The position numbers and the translations under genes were made by a program. A stretch of DNA of 60,589 nucleotides from Legionella norrlandica (GTDB taxonomy: Bacteria > Pseudomonadota > Gammaproteobacteria > Legionellales > Legionellaceae): the NCBI RefSeq assembly GCF_000770585.1, contig NZ_JNCF01000014.1:1-60589 (forward strand), given 5' to 3'. Below are positions 8,643 through 18,828 of this stretch, one piece after another. The notes below the pieces were generated by a model. It did no database searches. It was not told where the DNA came from and worked only from the letters and a program-made list of their open reading frames with translations. The stretch's first letter is position 1. Each line of letters opens with the position of its first letter.

Positions 8643-9425
8643 TTATTCATCAACATAGTCAGAGCCTAATTGGTCATTAGACGCGTTAGTTTCTTCTCTT
8701 GCTACTTTGTCTGCTTTGGTGTCCTCTATAAAAAGTGAGCCTGTATTTTGTTCTGTGCCTGCAATAAGATAATTTCTATGTTGCAAGTAGGCGTCTCTGA
8801 TAAAAGTATATTTATCTAGGGCTTCATTTAGTATAGGTTCTGAGGCGAATAATTGTGTTCTTAAATCAATATAACGTAATCCAATCAATCCGTAAACCAA
8901 GCCCGCATCGTCAATGTAAACATAGGGAGTCCATAAAGCAAATTGGAATAACCAGCCTGCACCATCGCGAAGAGTGCTGGGACCTAAAAAGGGTATTACC
9001 AGATAAGGTGAGTTTTTATCTCCCCATTTGGCGAGTGTTAGGCCTAAATCATTATAATGGGGAGGAAGACCAAATTTTTCTGCTACATCAAATAATCCAC
9101 CAACTCCAATAGTTGAATTAATAACCAGGCGCCAGGAGTCTTTAATTACCCATTTCCCTTCTGCTTGCAGTATATCATTAGCAATTGTGGGGAACATGTC
9201 CAGATTATTGAATGCATTGTTTACGCCTTTTCGTACGATTTTTGGTACAACAGCGACATAAAGTTTGGCAGGAGGCTTCAATACGGTGGAATCAAACGCC
9301 ATATTGAAGTTATGAATCTTTCGGTTGAAGGGTTCGAAGGGATCTATTGGATTAGTTCCTTTATGCGCACAACTTGTTAATATAAAGGATCCTACCATAC
9401 CAGCAAACATTAAAATTAAGCGCAT
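8643..9425 (-). CDS. mlaA: MlaA (VacJ) outer-membrane lipoprotein
   Basis: Part of the Mla system, which removes mislocalised phospholipids from the outer leaflet of the outer membrane. The 260-aa precursor has a lipoprotein signal with lipobox LTSC and the MlaA start DPFEPFNRKIHNFN. It also has family segments NSTIGVGGLFDVAEKFG and GDKNSPYLVIPFLGPSTLRDG. The acidic C-terminal tail is unconserved. The other mla genes are not in this window. The next leftward gene upstream is dtd. Confidence 0.95.
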   Translation of the reverse strand: MRLILMFAGMVGSFILTSCAHKGTNPIDPFEPFNRKIHNFNMAFDSTVLKPPAKLYVAVVPKIVRKGVNNAFNNLDMFPTIANDILQAEGKWVIKDSWRLVINSTIGVGGLFDVAEKFGLPPHYNDLGLTLAKWGDKNSPYLVIPFLGPSTLRDGAGWLFQFALWTPYVYIDDAGLVYGLIGLRYIDLRTQLFASEPILNEALDKYTFIRDAYLQHRNYLIAGTEQNTGSLFIEDTKADKVAREETNASNDQLGSDYVDE

Positions 9426-9535
9426 AATTATTCTATTTATTAGATACTTAAGACGATGTTACACCAGTTTGAAGTTCTTGCAAACTAGTGAAAGGGGACT
9501 GGAAGATAAATAAAATTTTTATACAAGAGCTGGGT

Positions 9536-9972
9536 TTAAAACTGCAACAAAAAGGTGACTGGACCATCATTACACAAATAGACTTGCATGTTAGCACCAA
9601 ACATCCGTTTTGGGTATTTGGATAACGCTGTTGGGCAAGGGTTAATAAATTATCAAAAAGCTGCCGACCTAGTTCTGGTGGAGCAGCATTTGAAAAACTC
9701 GGACGCAGCCCTTTTTGAGTATCTGCCAATAGCGTAAACTGGGGCACCAATAGTAATCCGCCATTGACATCTTTTAGGCTTAGGTTCATTTTCCCGTTAG
9801 AGTCTTCAAAGATACGATAATTGATGATTTTATCTAACATACGATGGATATTTTCTAATGCATCATTAGGTTCGAATCCACATAGTATCAGTAAACCGTG
9901 GTTTATTTTACCAACCGTTTGACCATGTATATCCACTCTGGCATCTTTAACTCGTTGGACAACAGTTAACAT
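9536..9972 (-). CDS. dtd: D-aminoacyl-tRNA deacylase, frameshifted
   Basis: Hydrolyses D-amino acids and glycine mischarged onto tRNA. The N-terminal part is intact (MLTVVQRVKDARV, the PQFTL segment and KGLRPSFSNAAPPELG). The frame breaks at about 9604, after the codons for YPNTQN. The conserved end MFGANMQVYLCNDGPVTF, with the NDGPVT Gly-cisPro loop, continues in another frame and stops at 9536. Restoring one G (C on the plus strand at 9604-9605) gives 145 residues, the normal Dtd length. As read, translation runs on to 9448 with an unrelated tail. The usual Ser before QFTL is Pro here. The gene overlaps the aminopeptidase gene by 7 bp. Confidence 0.85.
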
Positions 9973-10925
9973 GCATCGAGACCCTGTTTTGAAATTTCCT
10001 TGCTGGCATAAATAATAGCATCAATAATTCCTGATTCTCTATCCGAATGACCAGCGTCTCTGACAATTCTAAGATTGGAAGCAGGTATAGCCTGATGTAA
10101 CTCCCAAGCACTAGCTAAAGGGCTAACCAAATCAAAACGACCATGTACAATATAGGTGGGTATATGTCTTATTTTATGGACATTAGCCATAACCTGATTT
10201 TCTTCAATAAAGTAATGATTGATAACGTAATAAGATTCTAGTGTCGCTAAGGCTAGGGCGAAGTGTGGATCACTGTACTGATCTATAACGTATAAATGAG
10301 GCTGTAGGCTACTGCATCTGGCTTGCCAAAGTGCCCAATTTTTTGCAGCAGCCATTCGCGCTAATTCATTTGTTCCTTGTAAACATTCAGCATAGTATTG
10401 TGGAATATTAGAAAGCTTATTTTCTGGAACAGAGTTAATAAACTCTTCCCAATAGTCAGGGTAAACTAAATTGGCACCAAATTTATAGAACCACTCGATG
10501 TCTTTGGGGCGACCTAAAAATATTTGATGAAGGAGTAGTGCTTTAATTTGTTGGGGAAATTTTTGTGCATAGAGCAATGCCAATAGTGAACCCCAGCCTC
10601 CACCAAATAATACAAATTCTCTTATGCTTAGATAATCTCTAATGGAATCAATATCGTCCATTAGGAGCTGTGTGTTGTTCTCATTAATTTCTAGATGAGG
10701 TGTTGATCGTCCACAACCGCGTTGATCAAAGAGTATAATCCGATATCGCTGAGGATCAAAAAAACGCCTCATATGCGGATCTGCTCCGGCGCCTGGTCCA
10801 TGATGCAGTACAATGACGGGTATGCCTTCAGGATTCCCGGTTTCTTCTAGATAAAGCGTATGCAGTTTACTAACCTTTAATTCGTGTTGTGTATAGGGTT
10901 TAATTGCCGGGTAGAGGTTATGCAT
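9966..10925 (-). CDS. pip: Prolyl aminopeptidase homologue with catalytic Ser replaced by Gly
   Basis: An alpha/beta-hydrolase of the proline iminopeptidase family (319 aa, normal length), which removes N-terminal proline from peptides. The oxyanion region HHGPGAG, the FDQRGCGRSTP segment, the Asp region GRFDLVSP and the His region AGHSDRES are all present. The nucleophile elbow, normally GGSWGS, reads FGGGWGS: residue 110 is Gly (codon GGC at 10596-10598, one transition from AGC). As written the enzyme should be inactive. This could be a real mutation, a pseudoenzyme, or a base-call error. It is coupled to dtd by a 7-bp overlap. Confidence 0.88.
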   Translation of the reverse strand: MHNLYPAIKPYTQHELKVSKLHTLYLEETGNPEGIPVIVLHHGPGAGADPHMRRFFDPQRYRIILFDQRGCGRSTPHLEINENNTQLLMDDIDSIRDYLSIREFVLFGGGWGSLLALLYAQKFPQQIKALLLHQIFLGRPKDIEWFYKFGANLVYPDYWEEFINSVPENKLSNIPQYYAECLQGTNELARMAAAKNWALWQARCSSLQPHLYVIDQYSDPHFALALATLESYYVINHYFIEENQVMANVHKIRHIPTYIVHGRFDLVSPLASAWELHQAIPASNLRIVRDAGHSDRESGIIDAIIYASKEISKQGLDAC

Positions 10926-11155
10926 TTTAGTCCTTTATCATCATGTCTTTGTATTATAATAATACTGAAATTAAATTTTTTTTAAACCGTATTTTGCGCT
11001 TTGATTACTTTGAAAGCAATACTTGGACAGATTTTCTCAGATCATTACGCAATATTTATGGATATTTAATCATTTCCTTGTCGGCAAATTAAGCCTTTGC
11101 TTTAAAAATTAAATTTAAAGATAATACAGGCACTTTTTCTGTTGGAAATATTTTT

Positions 11156-13320
11156 ATGACCATGGCAATACTTCTCAAAGGATTAAATGAAAGGCAGCAG
11201 GAGGCAGTGACTTCTCCTTTAGGTAATATGCTAGTTTTGGCAGGTGCTGGCAGTGGTAAAACACGAGTATTAGTAAGCCGCATTGCGTGGTTAATAGAAG
11301 AGCGGCATATTTCTCCTCATGCCATTTTGGCTGTCACATTTACAAATAAAGCAGCTGGAGAAATGAGGACAAGGTTAAATAGCATGCTTTCTACTTCCAT
11401 TCTTGGTTTGTGGGTCGGTACGTTTCATGGTTTGTGTCATCGTTTATTACGTCGTCATTATAAGGAAGCTCATCTTCCTGAACAATTTCATATTCTTGAT
11501 TCAGAAGATCAGGCACGTCTGATTAAACGAGTTATCACCTCGCTTAATCTTGATCCAGAGCAGTGGCAAGTCAAACAAGTTCAATCATTTATTAATGGTA
11601 AAAAGGACGAGGCTTGCGCCCCCAACATATTAATGCATTGCACTATGGCCCAACCAAAACTTTAGTTTCTATTTATAAAGCCTATGAACAAGCCTGCCAA
11701 ACTGCAGGAGTGATAGACTTTGCTGAGCTATTATTACGAACACATGAGTTGTTGAGAAATAACGAAGAAATTCTTTCTCATTACCGAGAGCGTTTCCAAG
11801 CTATTTTAGTGGATGAATTTCAAGACACAAACACAATTCAATATGCCTGGATTCGCTTGCTTGCTGGTGAGCATACGGCTGTTTTGGCTGTAGGGGATGA
11901 TGATCAATCCATTTATGGTTGGCGTGGAGCCAAAGTAGAAAACATTCAGCAATTTGTCCGTGACTTTAAAGATACCCAGATCATAAGGCTGGAGCAGAAT
12001 TATAGGTCAACTGCCACCATATTAAATGCGGCAAACGCTTTAATTATAAATAACAGCGCTCGTATGGGCAAGGAATTATGGACTTCTGGTAGTGAAGGTG
12101 AAAAAATTCTTGTATACAGTGCCTTCAATGAATTGGATGAAGCTCGTTTTGTTATAGAAAGAATCATGATGGAGCTGAATGAAGGTGTGAGTGCTGATGA
12201 AATTGCTATCCTATATCGCTCCAATGCTCAGTCTCGAGTTTTGGAAGAAGCTTTATTACGCGCAGGCATAGCGTACAGAATATATGGGGGAGTACGGTTT
12301 TTTGATAGGGCTGAAATTAAGGATACCTTGGCGTACTTACGTTTATTAGTTAATCCAAACGATGATACTGCTTTTGAAAGGGTAGTTAATTTTCCTACTC
12401 GTGGCATAGGTGAAAAAACACTAGACGAACTGCGTCATTATGCCAAGGCAGAAGAATGCTCTTTATGGGTTGCTTCCAAAGAAATATTTCAATCAGGAAG
12501 TTTGGCGCAAAGGGCTGGTTCTGCATTAGCCAAATTTATTGACTTGATTGAAAAACTCCAGATGTTGACGACCAACAAAGAATTGGATGAACAGATTTCT
12601 GATATTATTCAGCATAGCGGTTTGTATGCTCATTTTAGTAAGATTAAAGGCGATAAATCAGAATCACGTTTGGATAACCTGCAAGAGCTAATCAATGCTG
12701 CTAAGCAATTTCGCTATGAATCTGATGAGGAAGACGAACTGCCTTTAGTAAATTCATTTCTCGCACATGCTTCATTAGAATCAGGAGAGTTGCAGGCTGA
12801 TGAGCATGAACGTTCCGTTCATTTAATGACTCTACATGCTGCTAAGGGACTTGAGTTCCCTATTGTATTTTTGGTAGGTATGGAAGAAGGAGTATTTCCT
12901 GGAAGACAATCTATTGAAGAGCCTGGACGTTTGGAAGAGGAACGCCGGTTATGTTATGTAGGGATGACGCGAGCCATGCGGAAATTAGTTTTGTCCTATG
13001 CCGAAGTCAGAAGACAATATGGACGCGAAGAGTATCATAGATCATCACGATTTTTGCGTGAAATTCCTCAACAGTTTCTTGATGAAGTACGCATTAAGGC
13101 GAGATTTCATAGGCCAGGTGCGACAAGCCATAAATTACCGGTGGCTGAAGAGACAGCTGGTATTGCAATAGGACGAAATGTACAACATGCCAAATTTGGT
13201 CAAGGCGTTGTTCTGGCTATGGAGGGGAGTGGAGCGCACACTCGCGTTCAGGTAAAATTTAGGGAGCATGGTGTGAAGTGGTTGGTTTTAGCTTATGCCA
13301 ATTTAACAGAATGCCTATAG
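11156..13320 (+). CDS. uvrD: DNA helicase II, frameshifted
   Basis: Superfamily 1 3'-5' helicase for nucleotide excision and mismatch repair. Walker A AGAGSGKTRVL, motif Ia TFTNKAAGEM, motif II VDEFQDTN, QSIYGWRGA, motif IV EQNYRS, and late VHLMTLHAAKGLEFP and YVGMTRA are all present. The C-terminal UvrD tail (VQHAKFGQGVVLAMEGSG) fits. The frame is broken at 11611-11612, after NGKKDE: one G is missing from what should be GGG, where the family reads KDEGLRPQHI. Restoring it gives 721 residues, close to 720 for E. coli UvrD. As read the gene splits at 11665 and 11614. Confidence 0.92.
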
Positions 13321-13440
13321 TAGTTGCGAGACTTTTACAAAGCAGCTGAAGTGCATTTTAATATTGAATTTTTTCTCCGCGAATGCTAGGGTGCGTTTGG
13401 CAACGGAAATTTGTTATACTTTTAAATTTGAAAAGCTCAT

Positions 13441-13469
13441 TTCGGATAAAGTTATCTGTAGAGTATAAT
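13441..13469 (+). promoter_or_regulatory. Candidate sigma-70 promoter for dsbA2
   Basis: A perfect TATAAT (13464-13469) lies 17 bp after a weak -35 (TTCGGA, 13441-13446), about 37 bp before the GTG start of dsbA2. No other strong promoter is apparent in the 185-bp gap. Confidence 0.5.
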
Positions 13470-13505
13470 ATGCGTTATTAATTAACTATTAATAAGGGGA
13501 ATTGT

Positions 13506-14291
13506 GTGAAATTTACAAATTTATTGACGGCTGGAGCATTAGCTACTACATTAGTATCACCCATGAGTATGGCAGCAGATACAAACAGCTCCTCTTTATC
13601 AGATGCCCAAAAAAAAGAAATTGAAAAAGTAATTCATGATTATCTAATTAATAATCCAGAAGTTTTATTGGAAGCTTCTCAAGCTTTACAGCAAAAACAA
13701 CAACAAAACATGCAACAGCAAGCTCAATCTGCAATTCAAGAAAACGCTGATGAACTTTTTCAAGGCCAGCTGACAACAGTTGGTAATCCAAAAGGAAATG
13801 TGACATTAGTTGAGTTTTTTGATTATCAATGCATTCATTGCAAAAAAATGGCTCCTACCATTGAAAATCTGGTTAAAAAAGATAGTGGGTTGCGAGTGAT
13901 ATACAAGGAATTCCCCATCTTTGGCAAGAGTTCTGATATGGCTTCCAGAGCTGCTCTTGCGGCAGGTATGCAAGGTAAGTATCAAGCCATGCATAATGCT
14001 TTGATTAAATTGGATAAGCGCCTGGATGATAAAATTGTCATGGATACTGCCAAATCTTTAGGTTTGGATATGGAAAAACTTAAAAAAGACATGGACAGTA
14101 AGGAAGTGACTGATATATTGGATGCTAATCGGGATTTGGCTGAAAAATTACACTTAATGGGTACTCCGGCATTTATAATTGGTTCAACACCTAATGGTCA
14201 ATTTAAAAAAGGCAGCGAAACCTCATTTATTCCTGGTGCTACCAGTGAGCAATCGCTGCGTGAGTTGATTAAGAAAGCAGGTGGAAATTAA
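13506..14291 (+). CDS. dsbA2: DsbA2-type periplasmic thiol-disulfide oxidoreductase (Com1-like)
   Basis: A DsbA/Com1-family thioredoxin-fold protein of 261 aa with a signal peptide ending near AMAADT. A helical, Gln-rich N-terminal extension (about 25-85) follows, and such a region serves as a dimerisation arm in Legionella DsbA2. The active site is CIHC and the cis-Pro loop is GTPAF. In L. pneumophila DsbA2 acts both as oxidase and isomerase and supports disulfide formation in secretion-system components. The start is GTG at 13506 with AAGGGGAA upstream. It is apparently transcribed alone. Confidence 0.88.
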   Translation: MKFTNLLTAGALATTLVSPMSMAADTNSSSLSDAQKKEIEKVIHDYLINNPEVLLEASQALQQKQQQNMQQQAQSAIQENADELFQGQLTTVGNPKGNVTLVEFFDYQCIHCKKMAPTIENLVKKDSGLRVIYKEFPIFGKSSDMASRAALAAGMQGKYQAMHNALIKLDKRLDDKIVMDTAKSLGLDMEKLKKDMDSKEVTDILDANRDLAEKLHLMGTPAFIIGSTPNGQFKKGSETSFIPGATSEQSLRELIKKAGGN

Positions 14292-14378
14292 ACATTCATT
14301 TTAACCAATAGCTAAGATTCGGAAATTTGATTAAAATGTGCTATTCCCGCCTTCGCGGTAATGGCACGTTTGAGATTA

Positions 14379-14401
14379 TGTTTGATCAAAACATGATTTT
14401 T
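14379..14401 (+). repeat. 23-nt box with palindromic core, copy 1 (upstream of glyQ)
   Basis: A 23-base sequence with core TTTGATCAAA, followed by AYATGRTTTTT, recurs at 38476-38498 with two differences. This copy lies 88 bp before the glyQ ATG; the other lies 83 bp before the msbA ATG, in the same orientation. It may be a shared regulatory site or a small dispersed repeat. Confidence 0.4.
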
Positions 14402-14488
14402 GCCCTAATAAGTGCTGAATTTCACTAGATTCCGCATCGCCTACACTAATATATTAAAGTTTTATATTTGTTATTTTTTGAGATTTTC

Positions 14489-15391
14489 ATGAATAAACCT
14501 ACTACTTTTCAGGAAATTATATTAACTCTGCAACAATATTGGGCGGATCTTGGTTGCGTTATCTTACAGCCTTTAGACCTGGAAGTTGGTGCTGGTACAT
14601 TTCATCCAGCAACTTTTTTGCGGGCCATTGGTCCTGAACCATGGTCAGCTGCTTATGTTCAGCCATCGAGAAGGCCGACTGATGGTCGGTATGGGGAAAA
14701 TCCAAACCGTGTTCAACATTATTATCAATTTCAAGTGGTATTAAAGCCATCACCAATTGATATACAAGATAAATATTTGAATTCATTACGCGCACTTGGG
14801 GTAGATCCTTTACTTGATGATATCCGTTTTGTTGAAGACAATTGGGAGTCTCCGACATTAGGTGCTTGGGGATTGGGTTGGGAAGTCTGGCAAAATGGCA
14901 TGGAAGTGTCTCAATTTACTTATTTTCAACAAGTAGGTGGCCTTATATGTAAACCAATAACTGGTGAATTGACTTATGGTTTAGAACGTATCGCCATGTT
15001 TGTTTTAGGTGTGGATAATTTATTTGATTTACCTTGGTGCAAAACAACCAACGGTATTGTTACTTATGGTGATGTGTTCCATCAAAATGAAGTAGAGATG
15101 TCAGCTTATAACTTTGAACAAGCTAATGTTGAGGAATTATTTAGACAATTTGATTATTATGAAAGCGAAGCTCAAAAGCTGATTGCTTTGCAGTTACCGC
15201 TTCCAGCTTACGAAATGGTAATAAAAGCTTCTCACTCATTCAATTTGTTAGATGCTCGTAAGGCTATTTCAGTGACTGAAAGGCAAAGATATATTTTGCG
15301 CGTAAGACATTTATCAAGGGCAGTGGCTCAAGCTTATTATCAAGTGCGTGAAGCCTTGGGTTTTCCTATGCAAAAGGTGTGTAATGGTTAA
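14489..15391 (+). CDS. glyQ: Glycyl-tRNA synthetase alpha subunit
   Basis: Catalytic-domain subunit of the heterotetrameric bacterial glycyl-tRNA synthetase, a class II enzyme. The roughly 300-aa protein shows the family start [18 protein letters not shown], the motif [17 protein letters not shown] and the [18 protein letters not shown] segment. I chose the ATG at 14489 because it aligns with the family N-terminus; a TTG at 14468 would add seven residues. The end overlaps glyS by 8 bp, as is usual for this operon. Confidence 0.97.
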   Translation: MNKPTTFQEIILTLQQYWADLGCVILQPLDLEVGAGTFHPATFLRAIGPEPWSAAYVQPSRRPTDGRYGENPNRVQHYYQFQVVLKPSPIDIQDKYLNSLRALGVDPLLDDIRFVEDNWESPTLGAWGLGWEVWQNGMEVSQFTYFQQVGGLICKPITGELTYGLERIAMFVLGVDNLFDLPWCKTTNGIVTYGDVFHQNEVEMSAYNFEQANVEELFRQFDYYESEAQKLIALQLPLPAYEMVIKASHSFNLLDARKAISVTERQRYILRVRHLSRAVAQAYYQVREALGFPMQKVCNG

Positions 15392-17449
15392 TGATTTTAT
15401 TTTTGAATTAGGATGTGAAGAATTACCCTCTGGAGCAGTTTGGCCCTTAGCCGATGAGCTTTCTGCTCAATTATTGGCTGCGCTAGATAAAGCACAATTA
15501 AGTTATGGGGAAGTAAAGCAGTTTGCAACACCAAGACGTTTAGCTGTTGTTATTTATGATTTGCAGACAGAACAAGAAAGTCAACTGGTTACTCGACGTG
15601 GTCCTGCTGCAAAAACTGCATATGATAGTGAAGGAAACCCCACACCTGCATTATTAGGATTTGCAAAATCATGTGGAGTTCTTGTAGAAAAACTTACTAA
15701 AATCGAAACTGAAAAAGGGGAGTGGATCGTTTTCGAGACTCAAAACGAGGGCGCTAAAACAAAGGATCTGCTTCCTACCTTGATAAATCAGTCTTTGGCG
15801 AGTTTACCTATAGCAAAACCTATGCGATGGGGAGACGGCGAGGATGAATTTGCCAGGCCAGTGCATTGGGTAGTGATGCTTTATGGGAATAAAGTACTTG
15901 AACATACCGTTCTAGGTGTTACAAGTGGTCATCACAGCAGAGGGCACCGCTTTCATCACCCACAAGAGATTAAGATAGAATCAGCGACTAGCTATGAAGC
16001 TCAAATGAGAGATGCTTTTGTTATTGCTGATTTTCATGCTAGGCGACAAACGATTATAAACCAGGTTCAGCAATTAGCAGCATCTCTGGATGCTTTCGCA
16101 GTTATGCCTGAAGAATTGGTTGATGAGGTAACCTCTATAGTAGAGTGGCCTCAGGCCTTAATGGCAGATTTTGAAGAGGAATTTTTAGAAGTTCCTCCTG
16201 AAGCATTAATTGCTTCCATGCAATCGCATCAAAAATGCTTTGCTCTAAAGGACGGTGATGGTAAGTTGTTGCCTCATTTTATTACTATCTCTAATATTGT
16301 GAGTTCTAATCCAGAACAAGTCATATTAGGGAATGAGAAAGTAATGAGGGCGAGGCTAAGTGATGCGGCATTTTTCTTTAAACAGGATAAAAAGCAACCT
16401 TTAAGTGCACATATTCCCTCTACTGAACAAGTTATTTTTCAAGCAAAACTGGGCAGTATGTATGACAAGGTACAGAGAATTATTGTAATGATGCAGCATT
16501 TAAGTCAAGCCCTGGATTTATCGCTTAATAAAGCAGAGAGAGCTGCTTTATTAAGTAAATGCGATTTGATGACCGGAATGGTTGGCGAATTCCCTGAACT
16601 GCAAGGAATTATGGGGTATTATTATGCTCTTAATGATGGAGAGGATGAGGCTATTGCCAAAGCTTTAAATGAACAATATATGCCTAGATTCTCGGGTGAT
16701 GATTTACCTGAATCTTCTTTGGGTAAGGCACTTTCCCTAACGGATCGCATGGATACTTTAGTAGGCATCTTTGCTATTGGGCAAAAGCCTCTGGAGTCAA
16801 GGATCCATTTAAGTTACGGCGCCATGCTTTGGCTGTTGTTCGTTTATTAATTTCAATACCGGCACCACTTAATTTATCAACCTTAATTAAAGAAGCAATG
16901 ATCAATTATGGTGATATACTGCCTCAAGACAAGAATTTAATTGATGAATTAAAGCCATTTATTCTTGATAGGCTCCAATCTTATTACCAAAATCAAGGAG
17001 TAAGTACAGATTTAATATATGCTGTTCGTGCTCGCCAGGATGATTGGTTATATGATTTGGATAAACGTATCGCTGCCTTAAATGCATTTATAGCCATGCC
17101 AGAAGCCGCATCATTGTCAGCAGCGTGTAAAAGGGTTGGTAATATATTAACACAAGCAGGCAATTCCAATAAGACAATTGAAATTAACGAGAAGCTTATA
17201 GAAGAAGGTGCTGAAAGGGCTTTATTTGAACACATTAATAAAATTACTAAAACAGTTGAGACTTTATATATTGCTGCAGATTATGGAGCTTTACTAAAAC
17301 TTTTAGCTGGTCTTAAAGAGCCGGTAGATGCCTTTTTTGATCATGTGATGGTTATGGTCGAAGATGAATTATTGAAACGAAACAGGCTTGCGCTTTTGCA
17401 ACGCTTGCAAGAATTATTGCAAGGTGTTGCCGATATTTCATTGTTGTAG
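15384..17449 (+). CDS. glyS: Glycyl-tRNA synthetase beta subunit, frameshifted
   Basis: Beta subunit needed for tRNA binding and activity. The N-terminus [15 protein letters not shown] and the first 465 residues align with GlyS up to [11 protein letters not shown]. The frame then slips at 16790-16793, and the family continuation [19 protein letters not shown] reads in another frame to the stop at 17449. One missing base explains this. Restored, the protein is 688 aa, against 689 for E. coli. An essential gene broken at one site by one base argues for a sequence error. It overlaps glyQ by 8 bp and ends 4 bp before rsmJ. Confidence 0.93.
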
Positions 17450-17453
17450 TTTT

Positions 17454-18212
17454 ATGACACGAATTTACACCGATCGATATTGCAAGAAGAGCATAATAAA
17501 AGCTATTGGTTATGAAAAAGACGAGCTAAAAGAGTACGCTCAATTATTAGCTGATAAGTTAAATTTGCAGCTAGAACGAGATGCTAAGACTTGTCTTTTT
17601 GTTTCTGTTGAGAAGCTTGCTTTAAAAATTCCGAGTTTTTCCCTGTTGTCTACAGACTTTAGTGCACATACATGGAGTAAAAGAAGAGGAGAGGGCAAGA
17701 AACAGGGGTTGCTTCGAGCCTGCAAGCCAGCTAAAGGCATTAAAATTCTGGATGCAACGGCTGGCTGGGGAAGAGATGCCGCCCTATTAGCTTCTTTTGG
17801 TGCTGAGGTGATTATGCTGGAACGTCATCCAGTTATGGCCGCTTTATTAGCTGATGCCTTGTCTCGTAGAAACGAATTAGATAAGCAAAAAATGCACTTA
17901 TCCCTCATTGAAATGGATGCATTCTCATATCTATATAACTTAAGTAACCAAGAGTATCCCGATGTTATTTACATTGATCCAATGCATCCAGAGCGGAGTA
18001 AATCTGCCTTGGTTAAGAAAGAAATGCAGGCTTTGCAGCAAATGATAGGGACTGATAACGATGCTTTGGAGTTGATTAAGATGGCGTTGTCTCGTGTTAA
18101 CTTACGAGTAGTTGTAAAATGGCCACAAAAAATCAAGCCATTATTAGCTCCTCATGCCTCTGTTGAAGGAAAAACTGTAAGGTTTGATATTTATAGACCT
18201 CATGCTTTTTAA
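17454..18212 (+). CDS. rsmJ: 16S rRNA m2G1516 methyltransferase
   Basis: A SAM-dependent methyltransferase of about 252 aa. It has motif I LDATAGWGRDAALLASFG near residue 99, the acidic strand MLERHPVMAALL, the catalytic-type YIDPMHPERSKSALVKKEM, and the RsmJ end VVKWP...KTVRFDIYRPH. Members modify the N2 of G1516 in the small-subunit rRNA. The start is the ATG at 17454, 4 bp after the glyS stop, so it is probably co-transcribed with glyQS. Confidence 0.9.
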   Translation: MTRIYTDRYCKKSIIKAIGYEKDELKEYAQLLADKLNLQLERDAKTCLFVSVEKLALKIPSFSLLSTDFSAHTWSKRRGEGKKQGLLRACKPAKGIKILDATAGWGRDAALLASFGAEVIMLERHPVMAALLADALSRRNELDKQKMHLSLIEMDAFSYLYNLSNQEYPDVIYIDPMHPERSKSALVKKEMQALQQMIGTDNDALELIKMALSRVNLRVVVKWPQKIKPLLAPHASVEGKTVRFDIYRPHAF

Positions 18213-18233
18213 GCTAAGATAGCGGAGAGTCGT

Positions 18234-18407
18234 TTAGCCAAATTCTTCCAGTTCTTCTCGCAAGCGCTTTTCTTCAAACAAATCTTCTATTTTTCTACGT
18301 CTTTCCAGCTTTGTAGAAAGGCTAACTTCAGTAATATCTGCCTCAGTATCACTGAAATCTTCCAAATCATTATCAAATTCATCAAAACGACGAGTACCCA
18401 TAGCCAT
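18234..18407 (-). CDS. Small acidic conserved protein, PA3496-like
   Basis: A 57-aa reading frame beginning MAMGTRRFDEF, with an acidic middle and the helical, charged end RRRKIEDLFEEKRLREELEE. The C-terminal pattern (RRKIEDL, then E-RLREEL) resembles the short proteins annotated as PA3496-family putative envelope-integrity proteins in other gammaproteobacteria; this is by memory of the pattern. It is convergent with rsmJ (21-bp gap). The conserved-looking composition and a tidy start support a real gene. Confidence 0.65.
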   Translation of the reverse strand: MAMGTRRFDEFDNDLEDFSDTEADITEVSLSTKLERRRKIEDLFEEKRLREELEEFG

Positions 18408-18440
18408 CTCCTTAGCTAACTCGTTAGCTCCATTTCAAAC

Positions 18441-18584
18441 AGAGCTCTTGCATAACCTTGATCTTTTGTATTATTGTTTCGTTGCAAGCATTTCTCCGGT
18501 GCTCATTGAGTTCATGCAAACTCTGCTCCTCGGAATGTTTGCGCCTTGCACTAATTTAAAATCTACTGGTGATGCAAGAGCTCT
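18441..18584. mobile_element. MITE-like 144-bp element with 13-bp perfect terminal inverted repeats
   Basis: The ends are AGAGCTCTTGCAT (18441-18453) and its exact complement ATGCAAGAGCTCT (18572-18584). The interior is also partly self-complementary (GCAAGCATTT.. against ..GGAATGTTTGC). A third copy of the right-hand end occurs at 18856-18868, so the adjoining 146-bp repeat (18683-18828) may sit inside a larger composite. The element carries no gene. It lies in the 477-bp gap between the 57-aa gene and the 465-aa gene. Confidence 0.55.
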
Positions 18585-18682
18585 AATATAAGGCGATTGA
18601 ATAGTAATGTCTTATAAAATATCAGAAATCATCCATTAGAGATAGTGGAATTTTTTGAGCAAGACATTGATAGAAGCTGTAT

Positions 18683-18828
18683 TAGACTTCTTTCGAAACT
18701 CGCTGCCATGAGAGAAGTGCGAGGAGAAACGGAGCGCAGAACAGCAGTGTACACGTAAGTACATGAGGATTCGAGCACCGTATTGACAAAGCAATTCTCC
18801 ATGGCAGTAGAGTTTCGAAAGAAGTCTA
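18683..18828. mobile_element. MITE-like 146-bp repeat, copy 1
   Basis: The element is bounded by 19-bp perfect inverted repeats (TAGACTTCTTTCGAAACTC and complement), with a further imperfect continuation (GCTGCCATG / CATGGCAG). The same 146 bp occur at 51011-51156 in the same orientation with four substitutions. It carries no credible coding sequence. Size, inverted ends and near-identical dispersed copies fit a non-autonomous element moved by a transposase encoded elsewhere, or a large REP-type hairpin. Confidence 0.75.

Noticed and set aside
9448-9535. C-terminal extension of Dtd
   Set aside because: The extra residues come from out-of-frame reading after the missing base; the true conserved end is in the other frame and stops at 9536.
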